From contig PWMF01000040.1 of assembly GCA_003559215.1 (NCBI GenBank), positions 1 to 64,000 on the forward strand: a stretch of DNA of 64,000 bases. The letters run 5' to 3'. Both the position numbers and the translations under genes were made by a program. Positions 24,895 through 33,870 of the stretch are shown piece by piece. The notes below the pieces were generated by a model. The model worked only from the letters and a program-made list of their open reading frames with translations. It searched no databases and was not told the origin of the DNA. This DNA comes from Natrialbaceae archaeon (lineage in GTDB: Archaea > Halobacteriota > Halobacteria > Halobacteriales > Natrialbaceae). The number at the start of each line of letters is the position of its first letter. Position 1 is the stretch's first letter.

Positions 24895-25806
24895 TCAGTT
24901 TCGCGTTTCGGTTCGCGCTTTCATCTCCGCGAGCGCCTCGTACACTGCCTCGGGGTCGTCGATCGCGTCGCGATCACAGCGGAGGTTCCGGAACCGTCGC
25001 CCGAGGACGAGTTCGTCGTCGGTGAGTCGAATATCGGAGATTTTCTCCCAGGGGATCAGCGTGCTCGAGCGGCCCGCGTCGTGGCGGACGCCACGCTCGT
25101 GAGCGCGCAGTTCGCTCTGCTGTTTTTTCGCGTCGACGTCGAGCGAGAAACGCGTTCCGTAGTACTGCTTACCGTTGGTGTCGCCGACGGTTATCATCCA
25201 GCTCCCGACGGCGATGAGAACGCCGAAGGCGATCCAGAGTAGCCCAATCACGCTTCCGGTGGCGAGACTCGCACTGAGGCCCATGGCCACGAACGCCAGC
25301 ATTGGCATCCAGAAACCGGGGTTCGAGAACATACTCGCCGGCTGGTACGTCCACACGACGGTTGGTTCGTCGGCGGTGATCGCGACGACGTACTGCTTCC
25401 GACACAGCCGCTCGAGGCCAAACGCGGTGACGCCGACCACCACCGTGAGGAGGATCGTCACGGCGAGATACCGCGCGTCGGATCCGATCGAGGTCACGCT
25501 CGGCGCGACGGCCGCCGCGGCGAAGCCGACAGCCGGCAGGTAACAGGCGAGACGCAACAGGCGGCGACGGCCGATCCGCTGAGGGAGGCCGTGTGACCGC
25601 TTCGCGAGGACGTGGCCGACGAGCGTGACGGCGGTGACGACGGTGGGGAAGGAACCGAGCAGCGTCGCGGTCGTCACGTCGGCCGCCAGACCGACGAGGG
25701 CGACGAGTCCGCCGGCGACGAGGCCGAGATAGAAGCCGAACGCGGCCTGGAAGCCGAGGTCCGGCTGTCCAGCGCTCGTGACCGGCCGGCGATGTTCGAG
25801 GGACAT
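24895..25806 (-). CDS. Six-helix membrane protein with cytoplasmic PH-like tail
   Basis: A 303-residue membrane protein with about six transmembrane helices (residues ~22-200). The C-terminal ~100 residues are soluble (TRFSLDVDAKKQQSELRAHERGVRHDAGRSSTLIPWEKISDIRLTDDELVLGRRFRNLRCDRDAI), with the strand pattern of a bacterial-PH-like domain. The family is not named here. The start is the ATG at 25806, before SLEHRRPVTSAGQPDLGF. It is convergent with infB. Confidence 0.65.
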   Translation of the reverse strand: MSLEHRRPVTSAGQPDLGFQAAFGFYLGLVAGGLVALVGLAADVTTATLLGSFPTVVTAVTLVGHVLAKRSHGLPQRIGRRRLLRLACYLPAVGFAAAAVAPSVTSIGSDARYLAVTILLTVVVGVTAFGLERLCRKQYVVAITADEPTVVWTYQPASMFSNPGFWMPMLAFVAMGLSASLATGSVIGLLWIAFGVLIAVGSWMITVGDTNGKQYYGTRFSLDVDAKKQQSELRAHERGVRHDAGRSSTLIPWEKISDIRLTDDELVLGRRFRNLRCDRDAIDDPEAVYEALAEMKARTETRN

Positions 25807-25858
25807 AGTCTCCAATAGCTGGTGTGCCAGCAAAAAGATATGTGTCTGACGTGTTCGA

Positions 25859-26410
25859 TCAGGAGTCGTCGACGCGCTCGAGGCGCAGTTCGGCGCCGCC
25901 GTCCAAATCCGCGAGCGGTTCCGTCTCGTCGACGCGCGCGACGACTGTGACGGGCGCTGCAGCGCGGGGTTCGCCGGCGGACTCGCGGTTCTTCCCGTCA
26001 CCGCTCGTCGTATCGAGGTCTTCGCTCCGCTCAGACCTCGCATCGCTCGCGGGCGTCGGCCCCCAGAACAGACAGAGCTTCTCGCCCGCGGGCCAGTAGG
26101 CGATCGCCCCCTCGGGAACGACCTCCCGACCGTCCTCGAGGGGCGCCTCGAGCGACGCCGAAATGTACAGTTCGTCGCCCCAGCGGATCGCGTCGCCGGA
26201 GACAGGGAGGGCGTCCTCGAGCGCGGCCTGCGTTTCGGGCGCGCCGTCGGACCAGGTCGCGGTCAGTTCGCGATCGCCGACGACGACGCGGAGGTCGGAA
26301 CGGTGGTCCATATCGACGTCGTCGCTCGGAGGCCCTTTCGAGCTACCGATCGACGCAGGATCGACCGCCGTCGACCCGGACCGATCGGTCGGTGGAACGC
26401 CGGTACTCAT
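25859..26410 (-). CDS. Cyclophilin-like fold protein
   Basis: The core (residues ~35-110 of 183) matches the cyclophilin-like family PF04126: VVVGDRELTATW, then RWGDELYISASLEAPLED, then VVPEGAIAYWPAGEKLCLFWGPTP. It lacks the peptidyl-prolyl isomerase residues and has no known reaction. An acidic/Ser-rich linker and a C-terminal strand region follow. An internal ATG at 26311 would give a 150-residue protein closer to the conserved core; I keep 26410 because GGAAGGAG lies 10-17 bases before it. Confidence 0.7.
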   Translation of the reverse strand: MSTGVPPTDRSGSTAVDPASIGSSKGPPSDDVDMDHRSDLRVVVGDRELTATWSDGAPETQAALEDALPVSGDAIRWGDELYISASLEAPLEDGREVVPEGAIAYWPAGEKLCLFWGPTPASDARSERSEDLDTTSGDGKNRESAGEPRAAAPVTVVARVDETEPLADLDGGAELRLERVDDS

Positions 26411-26467
26411 TAACGGGTTGCTCCTTCCACTCCAACCGTTAACTGCGTGTTTGTGGTGCGTTTGGGC

Positions 26468-26827
26468 ATGCTGGTTCATCTCAAACAGTACAAACACGAG
26501 GAGGTTCAGTTCGACGACAACCGAACGACGGGCGAGTCCCAGACCGAGGACACGGTCGACAAGGAGCCCGAAGAGTACTTCGGCGAGGATATCGACGACT
26601 TCGACCTCGAGACCTGGGAGACGATCGAGTACGAGGACGACCCGATCCAGCGGCGGGACGTCTCGGTCGGCAGCGTGGCGGCCGTCTCGGTTCCCGAGGA
26701 GCCGACCGACGACGACGATCCGGACCTTCCCGGGCGGACGATCCAGCTCCGAATGGGCGGAGAGATCGAGTACGTTGAGCAGTCTCGGATCGTGGAGATA
26801 CAGGACGAGGACCCCGGCGAGTCGTAG
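26468..26827 (+). CDS. Acidic haloarchaeal hypothetical protein
   Basis: A 119-residue very acidic protein that begins MLVHLKQYKHEEVQFDDN. It contains a mid-part EPEEYFGEDIDDFDLETWETIEY and a C-terminal beta region (RRDVSVGSVAAVSV, then IQLRMGGEIEYVEQSRIVEI). No family is recognised. It lies between the divergent cyclophilin-like gene and pyrG. A GTG at 26447 is an alternative start. Confidence 0.55.
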   Translation: MLVHLKQYKHEEVQFDDNRTTGESQTEDTVDKEPEEYFGEDIDDFDLETWETIEYEDDPIQRRDVSVGSVAAVSVPEEPTDDDDPDLPGRTIQLRMGGEIEYVEQSRIVEIQDEDPGES

Positions 26828-26946
26828 CGGATTTTCCGCGGCGATCGGGAAGTCGGCGTCGAACCTGTCACCGCCGGCACTGACAGTCGTTACCGGGCCC
26901 AAGCCGGTCCCGAAATCGTTTTCAACTGCTCGCGCGGACACTCGGT

Positions 26947-28596
26947 ATGCCGACGGAATCGGACACTCATTATGATCCCTCGCTGGGGAACAAGTTCATC
27001 TTCGTCACTGGCGGGGTTATGTCGGGTCTCGGGAAGGGGATTACGGCCGCGAGCACCGGCCGGCTCCTGAAAAACGCCGGCTTCGACGTGACGGCGGTCA
27101 AGGTCGACCCCTACCTGAACGTCGACGCGGGGACGATGAACCCCTACCAGCACGGGGAGGTGTACGTCCTCGAGGACGGCGGCGAGGTCGACCTCGATCT
27201 GGGGAACTACGAGCGGTTCCTCGACGTCGACATGACCTCCGATCACAACATCACGACGGGGAAGACCTACCAGCACGTCATCGAGAAGGAGCGCGCCGGC
27301 GACTATCTGGGGAAGACGGTCCAGATCATCCCCCACATCACCGACGACATCAAGCGGCGCATCCGCGAAGCGGCGGAGGGGACCGACGTCTGTATCGTCG
27401 AGGTCGGCGGCACGGTCGGCGACATCGAGGGGATGCCCTACCTCGAGGCCTTACGCCAGTTCGCCCACGAGGAGGACGAGGAAGACATCCTCTTCACTCA
27501 CGTCACCCTCGTCCCGTACTCGAAAAACGGCGAGCAGAAGACGAAGCCGACCCAGCACTCGGTCAAGGAGGTCCGCTCGATCGGGCTCCAGCCCGACGTG
27601 ATCGTCGGACGCTGCGAGGACCGCCTCGAGCCCAAAACGAAGGAAAAGATCGCGCTGTTCTGTGACATCGAGACTGAGGCGGTGTTCTCGAACCCCGACG
27701 TCGAGGACGTCTACCGCGTTCCGCTGATGGTCGAGGAGGAGGGACTCGATCAGTACGTCCTCGAGCACTTCGGACTCGCGAGCGAGGCGCTGCCGGAGGG
27801 CCAGCGAGCCAACGAGTGGCGGGAGATCGTCACGACGGAGAAAGACGGCTCGATCGACGTCGCGCTGGTCGGCAAGTACGACCTCGAGGACGCCTACATG
27901 TCGATCCACGAGTCGCTGAAACACGCGGGCTTCGACTGTGGCGTCGACGTCGACGTCCACTGGGTAGCCGCCGACGAGCTGGCGGACGACCACGATGACC
28001 AGCTCGAGGGGATGGACGGCGTCATTGTCCCCGGCGGGTTCGGGATGCGCGGCTCCGAGGGGAAGATCGAGGCGGTCCGGTACGCCCGCGAGAACGACGT
28101 TCCCTTCCTCGGACTCTGCCTGGGCTTTCAGATGGCCGTCGTCGAGTACGCCCGGAACGTGCTGGGCCTCGAGGACGCCCACTCCGCCGAGATGAACGAG
28201 GAGACGCCCCACCCCATCATCGACATCCTGCCCGAGCAGTACGAGGTCGAGGACATGGGCGGGACGATGCGACTCGGCGAGCATACGACGGTAATCGAGC
28301 CCGAGACGCTCGCCTACGAGCTGTACGGCGACACCTCCTGTTCGGAACGTCACCGCCACCGCTACGAGGTCAACCCCGAGTACTTCGATCGGTTCGAGGA
28401 CGAGCCGCTCGCGTTCTCGGGAACGGCGGGCAACCGCATGGAGATCCTCGAGCTCGAGGACCATCCGTACTTCCTGGGCACGCAGTTCCACCCCGAGTAC
28501 ACCTCCCGACCCGGTCAACCGAGCCCCCCGTTCCTGGGGCTGGTCGAGGCCGCGCTCGAGCGCAACGAAACCGCGGAAACCGAGGTAACCCACTGA
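26947..28596 (+). CDS. pyrG: CTP synthase
   Basis: A 549-residue CTP synthase. The N-terminal synthase domain carries [23 protein letters not shown] (residues 16-38), [18 protein letters not shown], and ENRYLD-type variants. The C-terminal class-I glutamine amidotransferase has the nucleophile Cys391 in GLCLGFQ and the His-Glu pair in FHPEYTSRP. It converts UTP to CTP with glutamine and ATP. The stop overlaps the ATG of the next gene by one base, so it forms an operon with guaA-B and the small protein after it. Confidence 0.96.
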   Translation: MPTESDTHYDPSLGNKFIFVTGGVMSGLGKGITAASTGRLLKNAGFDVTAVKVDPYLNVDAGTMNPYQHGEVYVLEDGGEVDLDLGNYERFLDVDMTSDHNITTGKTYQHVIEKERAGDYLGKTVQIIPHITDDIKRRIREAAEGTDVCIVEVGGTVGDIEGMPYLEALRQFAHEEDEEDILFTHVTLVPYSKNGEQKTKPTQHSVKEVRSIGLQPDVIVGRCEDRLEPKTKEKIALFCDIETEAVFSNPDVEDVYRVPLMVEEEGLDQYVLEHFGLASEALPEGQRANEWREIVTTEKDGSIDVALVGKYDLEDAYMSIHESLKHAGFDCGVDVDVHWVAADELADDHDDQLEGMDGVIVPGGFGMRGSEGKIEAVRYARENDVPFLGLCLGFQMAVVEYARNVLGLEDAHSAEMNEETPHPIIDILPEQYEVEDMGGTMRLGEHTTVIEPETLAYELYGDTSCSERHRHRYEVNPEYFDRFEDEPLAFSGTAGNRMEILELEDHPYFLGTQFHPEYTSRPGQPSPPFLGLVEAALERNETAETEVTH

Positions 28597-29513
28597 TGGT
28601 CGAGACACACACGTTCGTCCCAGAAGCAGTCGAAGAGATCGAGAACGAAGTCGGCGACGCGAACGCGGTCATCGCCCTCTCGGGCGGCGTCGACTCCTCC
28701 GTCGCGGCGGCGCTGGCGTACGAGGCCGTCGGCGACCAGCTCACTCCCGTCTACGTCGACACTGGGCTGATGCGAAAGGGCGAGACGGCCCAGATCCGCG
28801 AGACGTTCGACTACATGGAGTCGCTGCGGATCGTCGACGCGAAGGATCGATTCCTCGATGCCCTGGAGGGCGTCACCGATCCTGAGGAGAAGCGGGCGAT
28901 TATCGGCGAGCAGTTCATCCGCGAGTTCGAGCGCGAGGCCAAAGACGCCGATGCGGACTACCTCGTCCAGGGGACGATTTACCCCGACCGCATCGAGAGC
29001 GAGGGCGGGATCAAGTCCCACCACAACGTCGGCGGGCTCCCCGACGTGGTCGACTTCGAGGGAATCGTCGAACCCGTCCGCGATCTGTACAAGGACGAGG
29101 TCCGTGAGGTCGCGCGACACCTCGGCCTCGACGAACTCGTCGCCGAGCGGATGCCGTTCCCCGGCCCCGGACTCGCCGTACGCGTGATCGGCGAGGTCAC
29201 GGAGGAGAAACTCGAGGTCGCTCGCCACGCCTGTCACGTCGTCGAAGAGGAACTCGAGGAGTACGAGCCCTGGCAGGCCCTCGCCGCGGTGATCGGTAAG
29301 GCGACGGGCGTCAAGGGCGACAACCGCGTCCACGGCTGGGTCGTCTCGGTCCGGTCTGTCGAGTCCCGCGACGGGATGACCGCCCGCGCCCAGGAGATCG
29401 ACTGGGAGACGCTCCAGCGCATCCAGTCCCGTATCACCGGCGAGAACGAGAACGTCGCGCGGGTCGTCTACGACGTCACCCACAAACCGCCCGCGACCAT
29501 CGAGTACGAATGA
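28596..29513 (+). CDS. guaAB: GMP synthase, ATP-pyrophosphatase subunit
   Basis: A 305-residue protein with the PP-loop SGGVDSS at residues 29-35 and the C-terminal GMP synthase dimerisation domain ([37 protein letters not shown]). In archaea GMP synthase is split; this is the XMP-amidating subunit, and the glutaminase subunit must be encoded elsewhere, since no class-I amidotransferase adjoins it except that of pyrG. It makes GMP from XMP. Confidence 0.93.
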   Translation: MVETHTFVPEAVEEIENEVGDANAVIALSGGVDSSVAAALAYEAVGDQLTPVYVDTGLMRKGETAQIRETFDYMESLRIVDAKDRFLDALEGVTDPEEKRAIIGEQFIREFEREAKDADADYLVQGTIYPDRIESEGGIKSHHNVGGLPDVVDFEGIVEPVRDLYKDEVREVARHLGLDELVAERMPFPGPGLAVRVIGEVTEEKLEVARHACHVVEEELEEYEPWQALAAVIGKATGVKGDNRVHGWVVSVRSVESRDGMTARAQEIDWETLQRIQSRITGENENVARVVYDVTHKPPATIEYE

Positions 29514-29836
29514 GCCTGCGAGCTATCGTCGCCGGCCCCGACGAGGACGGCATCGGCGACGCCCTCGAGGCCGAGGGCGTCGACGTCGCCCGCGTCGGGG
29601 GCGTGCTCTCGCGGCCGACCCTCGAGGAGGCGGGCGTCCTCGAGGCCGATCTGTACGTGCTGACCGATATCGATCAGGCGACGACGATCCCGATCGTCTG
29701 CGATCTCAACGATGACATCCGAACGGTCGCCTACGGCGAGCGCACGGTTCCGGAGTTCGTTCGTGGCCAGCTCGATCTCGCGCTCGACCCGCAGCTGATG
29801 GACGCGACCCTGGTCGCCGAGGAACTGGTCGGCTGA
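29510..29836 (+). CDS. Small Rossmann-like protein linked to guaA/pyrG (DUF7126-like)
   Basis: A 108-residue protein. The pattern is [28 protein letters not shown], then [31 protein letters not shown], then a C-terminal helix [21 protein letters not shown]. It looks like a small nucleotide-binding alpha/beta fold without catalytic residues. I recall it as a haloarchaeal family found after guaA-B and sometimes mislabelled CTP synthetase. Its ATG overlaps the guaA-B stop by four bases, so it is translationally coupled; a regulatory role in purine/pyrimidine synthesis is a guess. Confidence 0.7.
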   Translation: MSLRAIVAGPDEDGIGDALEAEGVDVARVGGVLSRPTLEEAGVLEADLYVLTDIDQATTIPIVCDLNDDIRTVAYGERTVPEFVRGQLDLALDPQLMDATLVAEELVG

Positions 29837-30120
29837 CCGTTCGTATCGGCAACCGATTTCGAAACGACAACTTACCCGTCGAGGGCCGCCGTGAACGTTC
29901 TATTGAGCTATTTCGAACAGATAAACTCGAGTTAAGCCTGCAGGAATTCGACGTAAGACAGCTATACCGACTCCCCAGTTCAAGTAGCACCCATCCGTAT
30001 GAAAGGATGGAGGTCGACGGGCAGACCCCACCAAGTGGCACCGATCTGCCAACCCGTGACTTCCAGCAACCCCACCACAGCACCCTTCCCCCACATTGCC
30101 ATACCGTTATCCGCTTGATG

Positions 30121-30155
30121 GGTGACGCGGGTTCCCTGCACCGGCCCGCGTCACC
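30121..30155. repeat. 11-bp perfect hairpin
   Basis: GGTGACGCGGG (30121-30131) pairs with CCCGCGTCACC (30145-30155) around a 13-base loop. It lies about 60 bases beyond the 3' end of the minus-strand cyclo-ligase gene. No T-tract follows on either strand, so it is not an ordinary terminator. Confidence 0.5.
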
Positions 30156-30166
30156 CTCGCTGTCTC

Positions 30167-30186
30167 GGGACACGGGGTCGTGTCCC
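30167..30186. repeat. 7-bp hairpin beside the cyclo-ligase 3' end
   Basis: GGGACAC (30167-30173) pairs with GTGTCCC (30180-30186) around GGGGTC. It is the second of two adjacent stems. Confidence 0.45.
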
Positions 30187-30212
30187 AGTATGGCTTTCAG
30201 TACGTCCCCGAG

Positions 30213-30920
30213 CTACCGCTTTCGCTCCCGGAGTCGTTTTAGTACCGGAATCTCCTCGAGGCGCTCCTCCGAGAGCAACTCCCAGTCGATACCGGTCGGC
30301 TGTCCGCCGTCGTCGGGTCGACGAACCGCTTCGGGCGTCACTATCAGGTCCATCGAGACGTCGTGTTCGCCGACGCGGACCTCGTCGTCGATCAGCTGCC
30401 GGTCGTGGATCGTCGTCGCGACGCTCGTCGATGAGTCGACGAGGTCGAACTCCCGGAGTACGGCGTACTCGAGGTCGCTGTACCCCTCACCCTTGCCGAT
30501 CCGGTCGCCCGTTTCCGTGACGGCGACGCTCCCGGAGACGATCAGATCGATCTCCGGGACGGCCTCCGGCCCGACCTGCTCGCCGTGCTCGGACGACCCC
30601 GAGACCGTCGTCGCCGCATCGTAGTCCTCGAGGTCCTCGGGGTCGAGCTTCAAGAAGCATCGCTCGTCACGCAGGCGCGGGACGGCCATGTAGACGGTCT
30701 TTCCATCCCGGAGCGCACGACGACGGACCGGAAGCTGGGGCGCGTCAGGGTTGGCCTTGATCGCCGTCGCGGCCTCCCACTCGCGCTGATCGGCGAGCCG
30801 ATTGGCGGCCTCGTCGGCGCCCGCGAAGTTCGGAATCCGGCCGTGGGGCGGGAACGGAAACCGGGCGACCCCGCTGTCCTCTAGGTCGTCCCAGACCCGT
30901 TCGCGGATCCGTTCTTTCAT
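30213..30920 (-). CDS. 5-formyltetrahydrofolate cyclo-ligase-family protein
   Basis: A 235-residue protein of the 5-FTHF cyclo-ligase family. Features are the N-terminal RERVWDDLEDSGVARFPFPPHGRIPNFAGADEAA, the KANPDAPQLPVRRRAL segment, IDLIVSGSVAVTETGDRIGKGEGYSDLEYAVL (the conserved GxGxGYxDxE binding motif), and ATTIHDRQLID. The long N-terminal part resembles the archaeal MTHFSD-like subgroup. It would convert 5-formyl- to 5,10-methenyl-tetrahydrofolate; the carrier in this organism is inferred. The start overlaps the stop of the moaB-like gene by four bases. Confidence 0.85.
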   Translation of the reverse strand: MKERIRERVWDDLEDSGVARFPFPPHGRIPNFAGADEAANRLADQREWEAATAIKANPDAPQLPVRRRALRDGKTVYMAVPRLRDERCFLKLDPEDLEDYDAATTVSGSSEHGEQVGPEAVPEIDLIVSGSVAVTETGDRIGKGEGYSDLEYAVLREFDLVDSSTSVATTIHDRQLIDDEVRVGEHDVSMDLIVTPEAVRRPDDGGQPTGIDWELLSEERLEEIPVLKRLRERKR

Positions 30921-31471
30921 TCTTCCTCGAGTTCCTTCTCGATCCGGGGATCGATGACCGTCTCCCCTTCGCTCGCGAGGGCGACGAGGTGGGTCGCCTC
31001 CGGCAGGACGAGCTTCTCGAGCCCGAGTCGAACGGCGTCGCGGTTGCCCGGAAGGCAGAACACCGGAACGTCGCCGGAGACGCCCGCGAGGGTCCGCGCC
31101 GCGATGACGTGAGAACCGAACGCATCGTAGGCGAGCGTCGAGAACAGGTCGTTGAACGTCGGGAGTTCCTTGTCGAGCAGCGGCCGAACCGCCTGGAGCG
31201 TAATGTCGTCGGGTTCGATGCTGGTCGCCCCGCTCGTGAGGACTACTTCGACATCGTTGCGGTCGACCATCCGCGAGACGATCGACTGGACCTTGTCGTG
31301 GTCGGCGCCGACGTGTTCGCGCATCGGGACCTCGTAGCCGTGCTCCTCGAGGAGCGCCTCGATCGTCTCGCCGGCCGCGTCGGTCGTAAGCGAACGGTTC
31401 GTCGCGATCGTGACGACGCCGACACCGGGGAGGTCGTCCGCGGGCTCGTCGTCGGTCTCCGTCGTATCCAT
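30917..31471 (-). CDS. MoaB/MogA-family molybdopterin biosynthesis protein
   Basis: A 184-residue protein with the MPT-binding fold: VGVVTIATNRSLTTDAAGETI, then MVDRNDVEVVLTSGATSIEPDDITLQAV (the MoaB TSGxTxxxPxD motif, about residues 83-95) and ALAGVSGDVPVFCLPGNRDAV. It would adenylylate molybdopterin before metal insertion. The start is the ATG at 31471, before DTTETDDEP; TTTAC about 27 bases upstream suggests a leaderless transcript. It forms a coupled pair with the cyclo-ligase gene. Confidence 0.88.
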   Translation of the reverse strand: MDTTETDDEPADDLPGVGVVTIATNRSLTTDAAGETIEALLEEHGYEVPMREHVGADHDKVQSIVSRMVDRNDVEVVLTSGATSIEPDDITLQAVRPLLDKELPTFNDLFSTLAYDAFGSHVIAARTLAGVSGDVPVFCLPGNRDAVRLGLEKLVLPEATHLVALASEGETVIDPRIEKELEEE

Positions 31472-31534
31472 ACCCTCAGTTGTGCGGGCGAGCGGTAAAG
31501 GAATCGCGGACCGCATCGAGGGCCGGGCCAACTG

Positions 31535-31540
31535 TTATAC
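31535..31540 (+). promoter_or_regulatory. TATA element of the zinc-type dehydrogenase gene
   Basis: TTATAC ends 25 bases before the ATG at 31566, the spacing expected of a near-leaderless haloarchaeal promoter. It lies between two divergent genes. Confidence 0.4.
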
Positions 31541-31565
31541 CGGTCGTTTCCGTCGGGTGACGTGT

Positions 31566-32606
31566 ATGCAAGCGGTCAAAGTCACCGAGCACGGCGAGAC
31601 GGACGTCATCGAGTACGGCGACTACCACGACCCCGAGGTCGGTCGCGACGAGGTGCTGGTCGACGTGAAGGCGGGCGCGTTGAACCACCTCGACGTCTGG
31701 GTTCGCCGCGGGCTGCCGACGCTCGACCTCGAGATGCCCCACGTGCCGGGCAGCGACGCGGCCGGCGTCGTCGAGGACGTCGGCGAGGAAGTCACCCGAT
31801 TCGCGCCGGGAGACCGCGTCGCGGTCACCGCGGGCGTCCACTGCGGGGACTGTGAGTTTTGCCGGAGCGGCGATCCGACGCTGTGTGTCAACTTTCACCT
31901 CATCGGCGAGCACGTCACGGGGGTTCACTCCGAGTACGCCGCCGTCCCGGAGGACAACCTCATCCCGGTCCCGACGGACGTCGACTGGGTCACCGCGGGC
32001 TCGACGTCGCTGGTGTTCCAGACCGCCTGGCGGTTGCTGATCGACCGCGCCGACATCGAGGCCGGCGAGAAGGTGCTCGTCCTGGGGGCCAGCGGCGGGG
32101 TCGGCCACGCCGCGGTCCAGATCGCCGACTACGCGGGCGCGGAGGTGTACGCCACCGGCAGCACGGAGGAAAAGCTCCAGCACGCCCGCGATCTCGGCGC
32201 CGATCACGTCGTCAACTACGAGCAGCAGAACTTCGCGGAGTGGGTCCGAAGCGAGACCGGTAACCGGGGCGTCGACGTCGTGGTCGACTACATCGGTGCC
32301 GGCACGTGGCGCGATTCGATCAAGAGCCTCGCGAAGAACGGCCGGCTGGTTACCTGCGGCGGCACGGCGGGCGGGAACCCCGAAACGGACATCCCCCGAA
32401 TCTTCTGGAACCAGCTCCAGATTATCGGGTCGACGATGGGAACCCCGGGCCAGGTCGACGACGTGATGGAACTGGTCTGGGACGGCACCTTCGAGCCCGC
32501 GATCCGGGAGGTGCTCCCGATGAGCGAGACCGCCCGCGCCCACGAGATCATCGAGTCCCGGGAGGGCTTCGGGAAGGTCGTCGTCCGCCCGGACAGCGAG
32601 CTGTAG
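31566..32606 (+). CDS. Medium-chain dehydrogenase/reductase (quinone oxidoreductase-like)
   Basis: A 346-residue MDR-family oxidoreductase. The GroES-like domain reads LNHLDVWVRRGLP, then VPGSDAAGVVEDVG. A four-cysteine structural zinc cluster CGDCEFCRSGDPTLC lies near residues 94-108. The Rossmann domain has VLGASGGVGHAAVQIADY near 178-195. The catalytic-zinc Cys of alcohol dehydrogenases is replaced (Leu-Asp-Val after NH), so hydride transfer without catalytic zinc, as in NADPH:quinone or enoyl reductases, is likelier. The substrate is unknown. Confidence 0.85.
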   Translation: MQAVKVTEHGETDVIEYGDYHDPEVGRDEVLVDVKAGALNHLDVWVRRGLPTLDLEMPHVPGSDAAGVVEDVGEEVTRFAPGDRVAVTAGVHCGDCEFCRSGDPTLCVNFHLIGEHVTGVHSEYAAVPEDNLIPVPTDVDWVTAGSTSLVFQTAWRLLIDRADIEAGEKVLVLGASGGVGHAAVQIADYAGAEVYATGSTEEKLQHARDLGADHVVNYEQQNFAEWVRSETGNRGVDVVVDYIGAGTWRDSIKSLAKNGRLVTCGGTAGGNPETDIPRIFWNQLQIIGSTMGTPGQVDDVMELVWDGTFEPAIREVLPMSETARAHEIIESREGFGKVVVRPDSEL

Positions 32607-32640
32607 CTCTCGAGCACCCCGTCGCTCGAGCGACGAAACC

Positions 32641-32997
32641 GTGAGTGCTTTGACCGTCGCCTCGCAATTTTCGGACGTGACCTCGAGCGACGACGGCGGC
32701 TACGTCCACGACCCCTCGACGTTCGACGAGGAGGGCGACCCCCGCGAGGCGGCCGACGACGGCGACGAGACCGCAGACTGGGTCGACGAACCCGTCCATC
32801 CGGAGGCGGCCTACCGCGAGTTCGACTGGCGCGGCTGGACGCTCGTGGCCGTCATCGTCTTCGCCTTCATCATCGCGCCGGGAATCATCCTGCTGTGGCC
32901 GCCCGCAACCGACTACCTGTTTGCCCTGATCGTCCTGCCGCTCGTCCCCGCGGTCCTGCTGGCGGTGACGGCGGTGTGGGCGACGACCCGACCCTGA
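32641..32997 (+). CDS. Small two-helix membrane protein with acidic N-terminus
   Basis: A 118-residue protein. About 60 acidic residues lead to two helices (residues ~66-88 WTLVAVIVFAFIIAPGIILLW and ~91-113). The family is not recognised. It starts with GTG at 32641; a second GTG at 32677 (before TSSDDGGYVHDPS) gives a form without the hydrophobic ALTVASQF start and may be the real one. Confidence 0.5.
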   Translation: MSALTVASQFSDVTSSDDGGYVHDPSTFDEEGDPREAADDGDETADWVDEPVHPEAAYREFDWRGWTLVAVIVFAFIIAPGIILLWPPATDYLFALIVLPLVPAVLLAVTAVWATTRP

Positions 32998-33207
32998 CCG
33001 CTCGAGCGACGAACACCCCCGGTTCTTCGATCACGGCGTTTCCTTCCGACAGCCCGGCCGTTCGCTCGAGTCGGCGCTTCCCTCGTCGCCGGTCGACCCC
33101 GTTCCAGTGCCGTTTCCTTCGACACAGTGACAAAATCGAACAGTCAGGTTGGACGGTTGAGGTTAGCCCGACTATAGTAAAGCATCAGTAGGAAACAGGC
33201 AGAAACG

Positions 33208-33732
33208 ATGGCACGCAACTCGCGGCGATCGTTCGTGCGTAACGCAGCAGTGACCGTCCTCGGTGGCTCCGCGCTCGCCGCCGGAACGAACCAGGTGGCG
33301 GCGCAGGAAGACGACTTCGAGACGGCCGTTGAGGCGGCGATCCACGACCGCGTCAACGAGATCCGAACGGATCGCGGACTTGAGCCGCTCGCCTACCGCG
33401 ACGACCTCGCGGCGGTCGCGTCGTACCACAGTCGGGACATGGCCAACCGAAACTACCTCTCGCACACGTCTCCGGAGGGAGAGACGATGACCGACCGCTA
33501 CGAGCGCTTCGGCATCGACTGCCGGGGCTGGGCCGAAAACGTCCTGTTCAACTACGCGGCCGACGAGTCGCCGACCGCGGCCGCTCGCCGGAGCGTCGAC
33601 CAGTGGATGGGAAGCGACGGTCACCGCCGGAACATCCTCTCGGAGTCCTGGACCGCGGAAGGTATCGGCGCGGCGGTCGCCTCGGACGGCCGACTGTACG
33701 TGACCCAGAACTTCGGCACGAACTGTCGCTGA
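33208..33732 (+). CDS. Exported CAP (SCP/PR1) domain protein
   Basis: A 174-residue protein. A Tat signal (RRSFVRNAAVTVLGGSALAAG) covers residues 5-28, with cleavage expected before QEDDF. The CAP domain (~35-172) has HDRVNEIRTDRGLEPLAYRDDLAAVASYHSRDMANRNYLSHTSPEG, GWAENVLFN and GSDGHRRNILSESW. The family is extracellular and poorly defined in prokaryotes. The two mature Cys (near 111 and 173) could form a disulfide. Confidence 0.88.
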   Translation: MARNSRRSFVRNAAVTVLGGSALAAGTNQVAAQEDDFETAVEAAIHDRVNEIRTDRGLEPLAYRDDLAAVASYHSRDMANRNYLSHTSPEGETMTDRYERFGIDCRGWAENVLFNYAADESPTAAARRSVDQWMGSDGHRRNILSESWTAEGIGAAVASDGRLYVTQNFGTNCR

Positions 33733-33870
33733 CGCCCGGCTTTTCGTTTTCGAAGAGTCGGCGGAGCGGTCGGTCGACCGTTTCAGCCGACTACCCCGCC
33801 CTTAGCTCGAGTTCGGTCGTCTGAACGCGCTTTGTCCGTCGGTAAAGCGTTTCGAGGATCGAAACCGTCC

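Larger units (their letters stand above)
29837..30212. other. Structured intergenic region without a recognised gene
   Basis: These 376 bases contain no credible protein. The first ~100 are relatively AT-rich (GAACGTTCTATTGAGC...). From ~29985 on come several inverted repeats: CATCC-GTATGAAA-GGATG near 29992, an ACGGG...CCCGT nested stem around 30017-30058, and two strong hairpins (annotated separately). The density of stems suggests a stable RNA or a long 3' untranslated region. I tested it by eye for signal recognition particle RNA, RNase P RNA and tRNA signatures and found none. Confidence 0.4.

Noticed and set aside
29900-30190. SRP RNA, RNase P RNA or an intron-containing tRNA
   Set aside because: The GGAAG-AGCA helix-8 core, the GAGGAAAGUC motif and a cloverleaf are all missing.
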